Positions 17,253 to 26,037 of a stretch of DNA of 64,000 nt are shown piece after piece. The notes beneath the pieces are model-generated. The model was not told the origin of the DNA. It saw only the letters and a program-made list of their open reading frames with translations, and did not search any database. Location of the stretch: the NCBI RefSeq assembly GCF_001182895.1, contig NZ_LFQR01000045.1:1-64000 (forward strand). Reading direction: 5' to 3'. Made by a program: the position numbers and the translations under genes. How positions within the stretch are numbered: the first letter of the stretch is position 1; every line of letters starts with the position of its first letter. This DNA is from Frateuria defendens (GTDB lineage: Bacteria; Pseudomonadota; Gammaproteobacteria; Xanthomonadales; Rhodanobacteraceae).

Positions 17253-17996
17253 ATGCCCGCGACCTCCCGCGTTCCCCTCCGCCGCCTGCTGCGCCCGCTC
17301 GCCATCCTCGTGCTGTCGTGGCTGGCGCTGTCGTGGCTGGCGGTGCTGCTGCTGCGCTTCGTGCCGCCGTGGACCTCGGCGGTGATGATGGAGCGCCGGC
17401 TCGGCGCGCTGCTGCACGGCGAACACGATTTCCGGCTGCGCCAGCACTGGGTGCCGTGGTCGCAGGTGTCGCCCTACGTGCCGCTGGCGATGGTGGCCGG
17501 CGAGGACCAGAAATTCCCGTTCCACCACGGCTTCGACTTCGGCTCCATCCAGGACGCGATGGACGACGCCGAGGACGGCCACCGCCTGCGTGGTGCCAGC
17601 ACGATCAGCCAGCAGACCGCCAAGAACCTGTTCCTGTGGAACGGCCGCAGCTTCGTGCGCAAGGGGCTGGAGGCGTACTTCACGGTGCTGATCGAGCTGA
17701 CCTGGCCGAAGCGGCGCATCCTCGAGGTGTACATGAACATCGCCGAGCTGGGCGACGGCCTCTACGGCGTGGGCGCGGCCAGCGAGGCGTATTTCCGCAC
17801 CGTGCCGGCACGGCTCGGCCCCGCCGAGGCGGCGCGCCTGGCCGCGGTGCTGCCGAGTCCGCGGCGCCTGCACGCCGACCGCCCCAGCGCCTACGTGCAG
17901 CGTCGCGCGGCCTGGATCCAGCAGCAGATGGGCCAGCTCGGCGGCCCCGGCTACCTCGACGGCGGCCAGCCGCCGCGCATGCGGCGCGCGCGCTGA
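17253..17996 (+). CDS. mtgA: Monofunctional biosynthetic peptidoglycan transglycosylase
   Basis: A 247-residue GT51 enzyme polymerising lipid II into glycan strands on the outer face of the inner membrane. One N-terminal membrane anchor (about 14-35) precedes the catalytic domain with GEDQKFPFHHGFDF (catalytic glutamate), RGASTISQQTAKNLFLW and the second-glutamate region ELTWPKRRILEVYMNIAELGDGLYGVGAAS. The start at 17253 (MPATSRVPLRR) gives normal length and follows a TATACT -10 element at 17218-17223; frames extending upstream cross this promoter and are not used. Confidence 0.96.
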   Translation: MPATSRVPLRRLLRPLAILVLSWLALSWLAVLLLRFVPPWTSAVMMERRLGALLHGEHDFRLRQHWVPWSQVSPYVPLAMVAGEDQKFPFHHGFDFGSIQDAMDDAEDGHRLRGASTISQQTAKNLFLWNGRSFVRKGLEAYFTVLIELTWPKRRILEVYMNIAELGDGLYGVGAASEAYFRTVPARLGPAEAARLAAVLPSPRRLHADRPSAYVQRRAAWIQQQMGQLGGPGYLDGGQPPRMRRAR

Positions 17997-17999
17997 GAA

Positions 18000-18167
18000 C
18001 CTGTTCAAAGTCTCTCCCACCTGCACCCTCCCCTGCGTGCAGGAGAGGGTGCAGGGAGGGGTAAACCCTTGCCTCGAGGCCAGACTTCACCCTCTCCCAG
18101 CCCCCCCGCAAGCATCCGCAAGCAGGGGAAGGAGCCAAGCCGCGTCAACGGCAAGACTTTGAACAGG
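18000..18167. repeat. Small element with 14-bp terminal inverted repeats
   Basis: CCTGTTCAAAGTCT (18000-18013) is exactly complementary to 18154-18167. Inside, an 11-bp stem CCTGCACCCTC/GAGGGTGCAGG and a poly-C run are visible; there is no open frame of note. The size and perfect ends resemble a non-autonomous (MITE-like) element inserted between mtgA and the next gene. Confidence 0.55.
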
Positions 18168-18234
18168 CTCTGCCACCTCGCCGCCGCGGCGAGGCTCGGC
18201 TAGCATGCCCCGATCGTTTGCACCCGGCGGAGCC

Positions 18235-19164
18235 ATGCCCGAACTCACCGTCGTCGTCCCGGCCTACAACGAAGCGGACGTGCTGGAGACATTCCATCAC
18301 CGCCTGGCCGCCGTGCTCGACACCCTGCCCCTGCGCTGCGCCGTGCTGTACGTGGACGACGGCAGCCGCGACGCCAGCTGGCCGGTGATCGAAACCCTGC
18401 TCGCGCGCGACCCGCGCGCCGGCGCGCTGCGGCTCTCGCGCAACTTCGGCAAGGAGGCGGCGCTCACCGCCGGCCTCGACGCGGTGGAAGAAGGCGCCGC
18501 GGTGGTGATCGACGCCGACCTGCAGGACCCGCCGGAGCTGATCCCGGAACTCGTCGCGCAATGGCGCGCCGGCCACGACGTGGTCTACGCCACCCGCCGC
18601 GTGCGCGAGGGCGAGAGCCGCTTCAAGCGCTTCACCGCCGCCGCGTTCTACCGCACGATGGAGCGGCTCTCCGACACCGCCGTGCCGCGCGACACCGGCG
18701 ACTTCCGCCTGCTCTCGCGCCGTGCGCTCGACGCGCTCGGCCAGTTGCGCGAGCGCCAGCGCTTCATGAAGGGCCTGTTCGCCTGGATCGGCTACCGCCA
18801 GGTCGCCGTGCACTACCAGCGCGAGCCGCGCCAGGCCGGGCGCACCAAGTGGAACTACTGGCGGCTGACCCAGCTCGCCATCGAGGGCATCACCTCCTTC
18901 TCCAACGCGCCGCTCAGGCTGGCGACCTGGGTGGGGCTGGGCGCGGCGTTGCTGGCCTTCGCCTATGGCCTGTGGGTGCTGGGCAAGGCGCTGCTCTACG
19001 GCGACCCGGTGCGCGGCTACCCGACGCTGATGGTGGTGATCCTGTTCCTGGGCGGCATGCAGCTGCTGGCGCTGGGCGTGATCGGCGAATACCTAGGCCG
19101 CAACTACGCCGAGAGCAAGCAACGGCCGCTGTATTTCGTGGAGGAGCGGCGCCCGCCGCGCTGA
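18235..19164 (+). CDS. Family 2 glycosyltransferase, polyprenyl-phosphate type (GtrB/DPM-like)
   Basis: A 309-residue protein. The GT-A catalytic domain (about 1-220) has VVVPAYNEAD, YVDDGSRD, RNFGKEAALTAGLD and DADLQDPPELIPE, the last being typical of enzymes that load a sugar onto polyprenyl phosphate. Two C-terminal membrane segments follow (about 235-258 and 268-292). The family makes polyprenyl-phosphate hexoses for later transfer by GT-C enzymes. The start at 18235 (MPELTVVV) has GGCGGAG before it; an ATG at 18205 overlaps the TAGCAT -10 element (18201-18206). It is isolated from the O-antigen locus and its sugar is not predictable. Confidence 0.9.
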   Translation: MPELTVVVPAYNEADVLETFHHRLAAVLDTLPLRCAVLYVDDGSRDASWPVIETLLARDPRAGALRLSRNFGKEAALTAGLDAVEEGAAVVIDADLQDPPELIPELVAQWRAGHDVVYATRRVREGESRFKRFTAAAFYRTMERLSDTAVPRDTGDFRLLSRRALDALGQLRERQRFMKGLFAWIGYRQVAVHYQREPRQAGRTKWNYWRLTQLAIEGITSFSNAPLRLATWVGLGAALLAFAYGLWVLGKALLYGDPVRGYPTLMVVILFLGGMQLLALGVIGEYLGRNYAESKQRPLYFVEERRPPR

Positions 19165-19259
19165 GCCGTCCATATTGCGGTGCCGCTACCCGCCCTCCGC
19201 ACGGCGGCGCTAGACTGCGGCCAGGCGACCCGCCCACGCAGACCGTCCCGGAGGCCGAT

Positions 19260-19688
19260 ATGCATCAGGTGAGGCATCTGCTGGAAATCAAAGGCAGCGA
19301 CTTCTACGCCATCGCGCCGGAAGTGCCGGTGCTGGAGGCGATCAAGCACATGGCCGAACGGCGCGTCGGCGCCCTGCTGGTGATGCGCGGCGAGCAGCTG
19401 GTGGGCATGGTTTCCGAGCGCGACTACGCGCGCAAGGTGATCCTGCAGGGCCGCTCCTCGGCGCAGACGCCGGTGGCGGACATCATGAGCAGCCCGGTGC
19501 TCACCGTCACCCCCGACACCGACGTGTTCGACTGCATGCGCCTGTGCACCGACAGCCGCATCCGCCACCTGCCGGTGGTGGAGAACCAGCGCGTGGTGGG
19601 CATCGTCTCGATCGGCGACCTGGTGAAGGCGGTGATCGACGCGCAGGCCGAGCAGATCGAGCTGCTGCAGCGCTATATCGCCAGCTGA
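19260..19688 (+). CDS. CBS-domain pair protein
   Basis: A 142-residue protein made almost entirely of two CBS motifs: residues 10-65 (APEVPVLEAIKHMAERRVGALLVM, VGMVSERDYARKVIL) and 72-130 (VADIMSSPVLTVTPDTDVFDCMRLC, RHLPVVENQRVVGIVSIGDLVKAVI). Such stand-alone pairs bind adenine nucleotides and act as energy sensors, but the partner is unknown. The start at 19260 has GGAGG seven bases upstream; frames continuing upstream run into the glycosyltransferase gene. A TAGACT -10-like box lies at 19211-19216. Confidence 0.92.
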   Translation: MHQVRHLLEIKGSDFYAIAPEVPVLEAIKHMAERRVGALLVMRGEQLVGMVSERDYARKVILQGRSSAQTPVADIMSSPVLTVTPDTDVFDCMRLCTDSRIRHLPVVENQRVVGIVSIGDLVKAVIDAQAEQIELLQRYIAS

Positions 19689-19697
19689 CACCACGCG

Positions 19698-19721
19698 CCT
19701 GCATGCGCTTGGGCATGCAGG
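19698..19721 (+). terminator. Hairpin after CBS gene
   Basis: A perfect nine-bp stem CCTGCATGC/GCATGCAGG with a six-base loop, ten bases after the CBS stop. There is no T-run, so it is either a weak terminator or an mRNA 3' stabiliser. Confidence 0.45.
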
Positions 19722-19815
19722 TGCGCGCCGGCGATGCGCGCACGCGGCGCACGGCCTCTGTCGGCATGCGAGCCACGGACCATGCGCAGGACGTGGCGCG
19801 CCGCTTGCGCCGGCG

Positions 19816-19843
19816 AAGGTCGCGCGTAGGCGCGCTTCTACAC
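19816..19843. repeat. Single REP-like unit
   Basis: One diverged copy of the GGTCGCGCG...GCGCGCT-CTAC unit found as doublets at 3469-3568 and 33161-33241. It overlaps the expected end of the transporter gene. Confidence 0.5.
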
Positions 19844-21171
19844 CGCCTCGCCGCGGCGGGGGAGTTCCCGGTCGGGCTGCAGGTCGGGAGCCTGGCCGGC
19901 GCGGCGCGCGATCCAGGCCGCCAGCACCGACACACGGCCACGCCGATCGCCGCCATGCCCGAGCCGGCAACGCCCAGCTTGCCGAGCAGGTTCACGCCAC
20001 TGGTCACCACCACGTCGCCGAAGCGCCACACCGCGGTCTCGATGAAGTTCTTGCCCTTGTAGCGCGTCTCGCGCGGCACGCGGGTGTAGAGCGCGTCCTG
20101 CGCCGGCTTGGTCATGCCGTAGGCGAAGCCGCGCGAGCCGACCAGCGTGACCGCCAGCATCGGCACGGTGAAGCCGAGCAGCGACACGTCGACGAAGCCC
20201 AGCCAGGCCGCCACCGCGAGCAGCAGCAGGTTCACCAGTGCCGGCACCACCAGGCCCCAGCCGGCGCCGTGGCGCACCAGCAGCCAGCGCGTCGCGGTGA
20301 GCTGCAGCAGTACGCCGAGCAGGTTGGCGGCGAGGTCCAGGTCGTTGTAGAAGGCCGTGCGCGCCACGCGGTCGGGCAGGTGCGCCTTGGTGTAGTCGGC
20401 CATCAGCGCGTAGGCCAGGGTGCCGATGCCGTCGCCGAGCAGCATCAGGATCGCCATGTAGCGCAGGAACGGCCGCGACCACAGCTCCCTGAGCCCCGCC
20501 CACAGCGAGCCGCCGATGGCCGCCGCGGCCTGCCCGCTGCGCCGCTCCTGCCGCCCCGACAGCCGCAGCAGCAGCGCCAGCGCGAAACCCAGCGCCAGCG
20601 CCGACACCGCCAGCAACGGCGCCACCCCGATCTGGTGCACCAGCACCAGCGTCACCGTGGGCCCGAAGATCGCCCCCGCCATGCCGCCCAGCGCGATCAG
20701 CGGGAACGCCCGCCGCGCCTGCGTGCTGTCGAAGATGTCGGCCATGAAGCTCCAGAACAGCGACACCACGAACAGGTTGAACACGCTCACCCACATGTAG
20801 AACACCACGCCCAGCGCACGTGCGCCCAAGCGGTCCTGCGCCACGAAGGCCGGCACGAACAGCAACAGGCAGCCGATGAAGAAGCTGTAGCTCCAGCCGA
20901 GCAGGCGCTTGCGCGAGAAGCGCGCCACCAGCGCGCCGAACACCGGCGTCAGCAGCAGCATCACCACGAACACCGCGCCGTAGAACAGCGGCAGCGACTG
21001 CGACCCCACCGCCCCGCTCAGCTGGTCGCGCACCGGCCGGATGATGTAGTAGGCCGCCATGATGAAGAAGAAGGCGAGCGCGGACAGGGTCAACGCGAAG
21101 CCATCGTTCGCTGGGGCGATTCGTGAAGCGCGCACCGGACTGTCCGACGGGGAGTGCGAAGAGACTACCAT
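19838..21171 (-). CDS. MFS-fold transporter (AAA/nucleotide-transporter-like) with apparent C-terminal frameshift
   Basis: An inner-membrane protein with about 12 hydrophobic segments, starting FALTLSALAFFFIMAAYYIIRP and including VFYMWVSVFNLFVVSLFWSF and YKGKNFIETAVWRFGD, which resembles the MFS-type family related to ATP:ADP antiporters. Reading is continuous from 21171 (MVVSSHSP; 21186 is an alternative start) to about 19935, where hydrophobic coding jumps frame: the zero frame becomes arginine-rich and runs on to 19507, antisense to the CBS gene, while the neighbouring frame gives VLAAWIARRAGQAPDLQ and stops at 19838. A one-base deletion near 19930-19936 explains this. The coordinates given are those of the repaired gene. 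Substrate unknown. Confidence 0.7.
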
Positions 21172-21209
21172 GCGCCCCGGACGCATCTGCCAGCACCCGC
21201 GAGGGCCGC

Positions 21210-22817
21210 ATGGATTTCGACTACGTGATCGTCGGTGCCGGCTCCGCCGGCTGCGTGCTCGCCAACCGGCTCAGCGCGCGGCCGGGCCGGCGCGTGCTGC
21301 TGCTCGAGGCCGGCCCGGCCGACCGCAACCCGCTCATCCACATGCCGGCCGGGCTCGCCAAGCTGGTCGGCGATCCACGCGGCTGGGCAAAGCTCTACGG
21401 CAGCCGCCGCATCAACTGGGGCTACCGCACCGAGCCGGAGCCCGCCCTGCTCGGCCGCCGCCTGTGGTGGCCGCGCGGCAAGGTGCTGGGCGGCTCCAGC
21501 GCGATCAACGCGATGTGCTACGTGCGCGGCGCCCCCGCCGACTACGACGGCTGGGCCGCCGCCACCGGCGACGCACGCTGGAGCTGGGCGCAGGTGCTGC
21601 CGTGGTTCCTGCGCGCGGAGGACAACACCCGCGGCGCCAGCGCCTGGCACGGCGCGGGCGGGCCGCTCGGCGTGGCGGACCTGCGCTGGCACAGCCCGCT
21701 CTCCGACGCCTTCGTGCAGGCCGGCACCGAGGCCGGCTACGCGCGCAACGACGACTTCAACGGCCCACGCCAGGACGGCTTCGGCCTCTACCAGGTGACC
21801 CAGCGCCACGGCGCGCGCTGCTCCACCGCCGTCGCCTACCTGCGCCCCGCGCTCGGCCGGCCCAACCTCCTCGTGCGCACGCACGCGGCGGTCGAGCGCG
21901 TGCTGATCGAGCATGGGCGCGCGGTCGGCGTGCAGCTGCGCGGGGGCGAGCGCATCGAGGCGGGCGAGGTGATCCTCGCCGGCGGCGTGATCAACTCGCC
22001 GCAGCTGCTGATGCTTTCGGGCATCGGCCCCGCCGATCACCTGCGCTGGCACGGCATCGCCGTGGTCGCCGACCGGCCCGACGTGGGCGGGCAGTTGCAG
22101 GATCATCTCGACCTCTGCACCGTGATCGGCACCGCCTCCGGCACGCACACCTACGACCGCCTCAACGAGGCGGCGGTGGCCTGGCGCTTCCTGCGCCACC
22201 GCGACGGCGTGGGCAGCTCCAACGTCGCCGAGGGCGGCGGCTTCGTGCGCAGCCGCTACGCCGCCGACGAGCGCTGCGACGTGCAGTTCCATTTCATCCC
22301 GGCGCAGCTGGACGACCACGGCAGCGTCAAGCCGCCCGGATACGGCTACACCGTGCATGCCTGCTACCTGCACCCGCGCAGCCGCGGCCGGCTGCGCCTG
22401 AAGTCCGCCGACCCGGCGCAGCCGATCGGCATCGAGGCCAACTACCTCGGCGATCCGGACGGCCACGATCTGAAACTGATGATCGAGGCGGCGCGCCTCT
22501 CCGCCGGGATCCTGGCGCAACCGGCCTTCGCGCCCTACCGCGGCCAGCCGCGCTTCCCCGACCACGCGCTGCGCACCGACGCCGAGTACGAGGCCTTCAT
22601 CCGCCAGCGCGCCGAAACCATCTACCACCCGGTCGGCACCTGCCGCATGGGCACGGACGCGCAATCGGTGGTGGACGGCGAACTGCGCGTGCGCGGCGTG
22701 ACGGCGCTGCGCGTGGTGGACGCCTCGGTGATGCCCTCGCTGCCCACGGGCAACACCAACGCGCCGACCATCATGATCGCCGAACGCGCCAGCGCCCTCC
22801 TGCTCGGCGAAGACTGA
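21210..22817 (+). CDS. GMC-family FAD oxidoreductase (choline dehydrogenase-like)
   Basis: A 535-residue flavoprotein. The N-terminal dinucleotide fold is VIVGAGSAGCVLANRLS; GMC signatures are WWPRGKVLGGSSAINAM (about 90-106) and GEVILAGGVINSPQLLMLSGIGP. The catalytic histidine region is IYHPVGTCRMG and the C-terminal substrate region is PSLPTGNTNAPTIMIAERA. Members oxidise alcohols; choline is one option, but no betaine genes are nearby, so the substrate is open. The start at 21210 (MDFDYVIVG) is preceded by GAGGG. A TACCAT -10-like element lies at 21166-21171. It is divergent from the transporter. Confidence 0.93.
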   Translation: MDFDYVIVGAGSAGCVLANRLSARPGRRVLLLEAGPADRNPLIHMPAGLAKLVGDPRGWAKLYGSRRINWGYRTEPEPALLGRRLWWPRGKVLGGSSAINAMCYVRGAPADYDGWAAATGDARWSWAQVLPWFLRAEDNTRGASAWHGAGGPLGVADLRWHSPLSDAFVQAGTEAGYARNDDFNGPRQDGFGLYQVTQRHGARCSTAVAYLRPALGRPNLLVRTHAAVERVLIEHGRAVGVQLRGGERIEAGEVILAGGVINSPQLLMLSGIGPADHLRWHGIAVVADRPDVGGQLQDHLDLCTVIGTASGTHTYDRLNEAAVAWRFLRHRDGVGSSNVAEGGGFVRSRYAADERCDVQFHFIPAQLDDHGSVKPPGYGYTVHACYLHPRSRGRLRLKSADPAQPIGIEANYLGDPDGHDLKLMIEAARLSAGILAQPAFAPYRGQPRFPDHALRTDAEYEAFIRQRAETIYHPVGTCRMGTDAQSVVDGELRVRGVTALRVVDASVMPSLPTGNTNAPTIMIAERASALLLGED

Positions 22818-22986
22818 ACGAGGCCGAACGATCGACGGCGCGGCGGGTCTATGCACGGTTGCGCCCGTCACGTTGTGGCCCCGGTTCAACTGGACGACAA
22901 TCCTCCACTTCATGAGCACGACCTGCCCCGCACGCCGGCCCTCATCTTTCCTTGGCGCGTTCCGCGCCGGAACCCTCTCCAGTCGC

Positions 22987-24297
22987 ATGCAGCTCCGTAC
23001 GCTTTCCCTGCTGACCGCCGGCCTGCTCGGCCTGGCCGGCCCCGTCCCCTCCGCCAGCGCGAACGGCGCCGCCGCGGCGGCGCCCGCCGTCCACGCCGCC
23101 AGCCGCGCTTCGCTGCCGGCCGAGCGGGTCGAGCAGACGCTTTCCAACTACCGGCAATGGCTGGAGCAGCTCGACCAGAAGCACGCCGTGGCGGGCCTGG
23201 CCACCGCCGTGGTGGTCAACGACAAGGTGGTGTTCGAGCGCACGCTCGGCTACGCCGACACCGGCAAGAACGAGCCGGTGACGGCGGACACCGTGTTCCG
23301 CCTCGCCTCGCTGTCCAAGGCCTTCGCCACCGCGCTCGCCGCGGTCCTGGTCAGCGACGGCAAGCTGGACTGGAACACGCGCCTGGTCAACGTGCTGCCG
23401 TTCTTCAAGCTCAAGAGCGTGCCCGACACCGAGCAGGCCACCGTGCACGACATCCTCGGCCAGCGCCTGGGCCTGCCGCGCAACACCTACGACAGCATGC
23501 TCGAGGGCGACGTGCCCTACGAGGAACTGGTGCGCAAGCTCGACGAGGTCGACATGGCCTGTGGCGTGGGCCAGTGCTACGGCTACCAGAACGTCGCCTT
23601 CAGCCTGATCGGCGACGTGGTCTACGCCATGACCGGCAACTTCTTCTACCGCCAGGTGGACGAGCGCATCTTCTACCCGCTCGGCATGAAGACCGCCAGC
23701 TACGGCCGCGACGCGCTCGAATCCAGCAAGAGCTGGGCGCGCCCGCACCGCCCCGGCCGCGGCGGCTGGGTGCCGTTCGAGCCCAAGGAGAACTACTACC
23801 GCGTGGCGCCGGCGGCCGGCGTCAACGCCAGCCTGCACGACATGGAGCAGTGGCTGATCGCGCAGATGGGCGGCCGGCCCGACGTACTCTCGCCCGCCAT
23901 GCTCGAGGAACTGCACGAGCCCGGCGTGACGACGCCGGTGGAACTGCACTCCAGCCCCTGGCACCGCAGCCGCGTCACCGCGGCGCACTACGCGCTCGGC
24001 TGGCGCGTGTTCCAGTACGGCGGCGAGACCTTGATCTACCACGCCGGCGCAGTGGAGGGTTACCGCACCATGATCGGCTTCTTCCCCAAGTACCACGCCG
24101 GCGTGGTGACGCTGTGGAACTCCGCCAACCCCACGCCCTCGGGCCTGATGCCGATGGTGTTCGACGGCCTGCTCGGCCTGCCCCGCGTGGACTGGGCCGA
24201 TCTCGGCGGGTTGCCCGCCACGGCCGGCAAGGCCGCCCCCGCGAACAGGCGAGCGCTGCCCAAGTCGAAGGCGCGCCGCGCACGCAGCCGCTCCTGA
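22987..24297 (+). CDS. Serine hydrolase, class C beta-lactamase fold, exported
   Basis: A 436-residue protein. The start at 22987 gives a proper signal peptide (MQLRTLSLLTAGLLGLAG, cleavage after ASA or ANG); longer in-frame versions upstream would bury it. The fold is that of AmpC and penicillin-binding esterases: SxxK as SLSK, YxN as YQN near residue 200, and HAGAVEG near 350 in place of the KTG motif. The C-terminus ends in a basic tail (KSKARRARSRS). It may be a peptidase, esterase or beta-lactamase; the missing KTG argues against a classical beta-lactamase. Repeat DNA follows. Confidence 0.9.
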   Translation: MQLRTLSLLTAGLLGLAGPVPSASANGAAAAAPAVHAASRASLPAERVEQTLSNYRQWLEQLDQKHAVAGLATAVVVNDKVVFERTLGYADTGKNEPVTADTVFRLASLSKAFATALAAVLVSDGKLDWNTRLVNVLPFFKLKSVPDTEQATVHDILGQRLGLPRNTYDSMLEGDVPYEELVRKLDEVDMACGVGQCYGYQNVAFSLIGDVVYAMTGNFFYRQVDERIFYPLGMKTASYGRDALESSKSWARPHRPGRGGWVPFEPKENYYRVAPAAGVNASLHDMEQWLIAQMGGRPDVLSPAMLEELHEPGVTTPVELHSSPWHRSRVTAAHYALGWRVFQYGGETLIYHAGAVEGYRTMIGFFPKYHAGVVTLWNSANPTPSGLMPMVFDGLLGLPRVDWADLGGLPATAGKAAPANRRALPKSKARRARSRS

Positions 24298-24637
24298 AAG
24301 CCTGTTCACGATCTTGCCGTCGATGCGCCAGAGCCTGGAGGTCGATGCGCCAGAGCCTGGAGCGAGCCTTGCGGTAGCCATGTGCGCGTGCCCCGCTCTT
24401 GCTCGTCGCTCCGGCGCAGCCCGGACAAGCGCGCAGAGCGCAGAACGTCCGAAGGACGGCCCCGCAGGGGCGAGTGGAGCGAGTCATCCAGCGCCGCGCG
24501 TCCCGAGTGAGCCGAGGCTTATCGTGATCTGGCCGGCCTTTGGCCAGCCAGACCGCAACAAACCTCCAACAGCACGGCACGCCTTCCCGCACGCTCCCCC
24601 TCTCCCGACCATAGGGAGAGGGATGCGGGTTGCACGT
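24298..24637. other. Non-coding repeat-rich interval
   Basis: No gene is seen. It opens with GCCTGTTCACGATC, related to GCTTGTTCACGAT at 33130 and to the 18000 element end. A 22-bp unit (24319-24340, containing GATGCGCCAGAGCCTGG) is repeated in tandem at 24341-24362. Further on are small palindromes such as GTCC-GAA-GGAC and GCCCC-GCA-GGGGC. Confidence 0.6.
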
Positions 24638-24665
24638 AAAAAAGCGGCGCAACGCGCCGCTTTTT
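24638..24665 (-). terminator. Bidirectional rho-independent terminator
   Basis: AAAAAA, stem GCGGCGC/GCGCCGC with an AAC loop, then TTTTT. It ends the leftward TonB-like gene (stop at 24685) and is symmetrical enough to stop rightward transcription too. Confidence 0.88.
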
Positions 24666-24684
24666 CATCGCATGCCCATTCCAC

Positions 24685-25743
24685 CTACTGCGCGTTGAGC
24701 TGGAACTGGATGCGCTGCTGCCGGGTGCTCGCCACCGGCGTGCCGTCGCGGGTCGCCGGCTTGAACTTCCAGCGCTCCACCGCGTCGGTCGCCTCGCGCT
24801 CGAAGATGTGGCGCGGCTGCGAGGCCACCACGTGCGCGTTGGAGACATTGCCTTCGGCGTCGACGGTGTACTGCACGTCCACCCAGCCCTCCTGGTTGGC
24901 CCGGCGGGCCTGGGTCGGATAACGCGGCTGCACCATGCGGATCAGGATCGCGTCGGTGTTGCTCGATGCGCCCTGCGTATTGGACGCGACCACGGCGGCC
25001 GCGGCCTGCTGCGCCTGTTGTTGCTGGCGCTGCTGGGCCAACCGCGCCTGCTCGGTGCGCTGCGCCTCCGCCTGCTGCGCGGCGGCCGCGCTGCTGCGCT
25101 GCTGCTCGGCCAGCCGCTCGGCCGCGGCCTTCTCCTCCGCCGAGCGCTGCGCGGCGAGCTGCTGCTGGTGCTGCTGGTCGAGCGCCTGCTGCTGTTCCTT
25201 GTCGAGCAGCTTGCGCTGCGCGTCCAGCTTGGAGCGCAGGATGGTCAGGGTGTAGTTGGCCGGGTCGGCCTTGGCGAGCAGGTCGATCTGCCGCTGCGCC
25301 TCGTTGAAGTCGCGCGCGTTGATCGCCGACTCCGCGCTGTTGGCGGCGAACGGAAAGGTCTCGCGCAGCGCGTCCACCGCCACCGAATTGCCCGGCTGCT
25401 TCTGCAAGGCGCCAAGGTAGAACTCGAAGGCGTTGTTGCTGGCCGGCGCCAGGTAGCGCTGCTCGTTCATCGCGCGGCGCGCCTCGGACAGCAGCTGGTT
25501 GACGTCCATCGCCGCCACGTTCGCCGGCGGCGCGGCCACGGCGGCCTTGGCGGCAGTGCTGGACGAAGCCGCCGGCGCGCTGGGACGACCGCTGGCGTCC
25601 TGCGCGACCATGTCCCGGTGCGGCTTGATGATCAGCAACCACGCCCCCGCGGCAAGCAGCGCGAGCACCACGACGACGGCCAACGTAACAGGCCTGGCGG
25701 CCCCCTGCGCGAACGAGCGCGCATGCAGATTTCGGGTATCCAT
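24685..25743 (-). CDS. TonB-like energy transducer with Gln/Ala-rich coiled-coil linker
   Basis: A 352-residue protein with a short cytoplasmic N-terminus, one membrane anchor (about 20-40, TLAVVVVLALLAAGAWLLI), a periplasmic helical region, a long Gln/Ala/Glu-rich coiled coil (about 165-250) and a C-terminal TonB domain (about 265-350) with VQPRYPTQARRANQEGWVDV, AVERWKFKPA and IQFQL. Classical TonB has a Pro-Lys linker; here it is replaced by coiled coil as in TolA, so it could contact outer-membrane partners differently. No exbB/exbD is adjacent. The start at 25743 is supported by promoter and GGTGAG. Confidence 0.88.
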   Translation of the reverse strand: MDTRNLHARSFAQGAARPVTLAVVVVLALLAAGAWLLIIKPHRDMVAQDASGRPSAPAASSSTAAKAAVAAPPANVAAMDVNQLLSEARRAMNEQRYLAPASNNAFEFYLGALQKQPGNSVAVDALRETFPFAANSAESAINARDFNEAQRQIDLLAKADPANYTLTILRSKLDAQRKLLDKEQQQALDQQHQQQLAAQRSAEEKAAAERLAEQQRSSAAAAQQAEAQRTEQARLAQQRQQQQAQQAAAAVVASNTQGASSNTDAILIRMVQPRYPTQARRANQEGWVDVQYTVDAEGNVSNAHVVASQPRHIFEREATDAVERWKFKPATRDGTPVASTRQQRIQFQLNAQ

Positions 25744-25762
25744 AGTTCTCACCGAGTGACGA

Positions 25763-25791
25763 CAGATACCCGCGCTTTTTCCCCCTGTGAA
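25763..25791 (-). promoter_or_regulatory. Promoter of TonB-like gene
   Basis: Minus strand TTCACA (25791-25786), a 17-base spacer and TATCTG (25768-25763), leaving a short leader with GGTGAG before the ATG. Confidence 0.55.
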
Positions 25792-25986
25792 CCCAGGAGC
25801 GGCGCGCCCCCTCCGGCCCGCCGCGGCGCGGATTTGCGAAAGGTAACTGCAATGCAGCACGACAGCAAATCGCCGGGCGCTCCGCGGCATGGTGCGCCGG
25901 GGCCGGCAAGCGCCGTCCGCGCTTTTCCATGCCCCGGAAACGAAGCGTCCCGGCACGGGCCGGGACGAATCGCTTTCAAATACCTT

Positions 25987-26008
25987 CCCCGCGCTGGGCA
26001 CCGCGGGG
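25987..26008 (-). terminator. Candidate terminator hairpin after MetJ-histone gene
   Basis: A seven-bp stem CCCCGCG/CGCGGGG with an eight-base loop, about 30 bases beyond the stop of the leftward gene. There is no strong T-run. The rest of 25744-26037 contains only another GTCCCGGC/GCCGGGAC hairpin near 25950 and the TonB-like promoter. Confidence 0.4.
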
Positions 26009-26037
26009 AGGAAACCGGGTACGGCTTTTTGTTGTGC

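Noticed and set aside
19507-19837. Real C-terminal extension of the MFS transporter
   Set aside because: Sequence becomes Arg/Pro/Cys-rich after the frame change and runs antisense to the CBS gene; the neighbouring frame gives a plausible membrane-protein end.
24319-24362. Possible CRISPR-like repeat
   Set aside because: Two adjacent 22-bp copies without a spacer and no cas genes; a simple tandem duplication.
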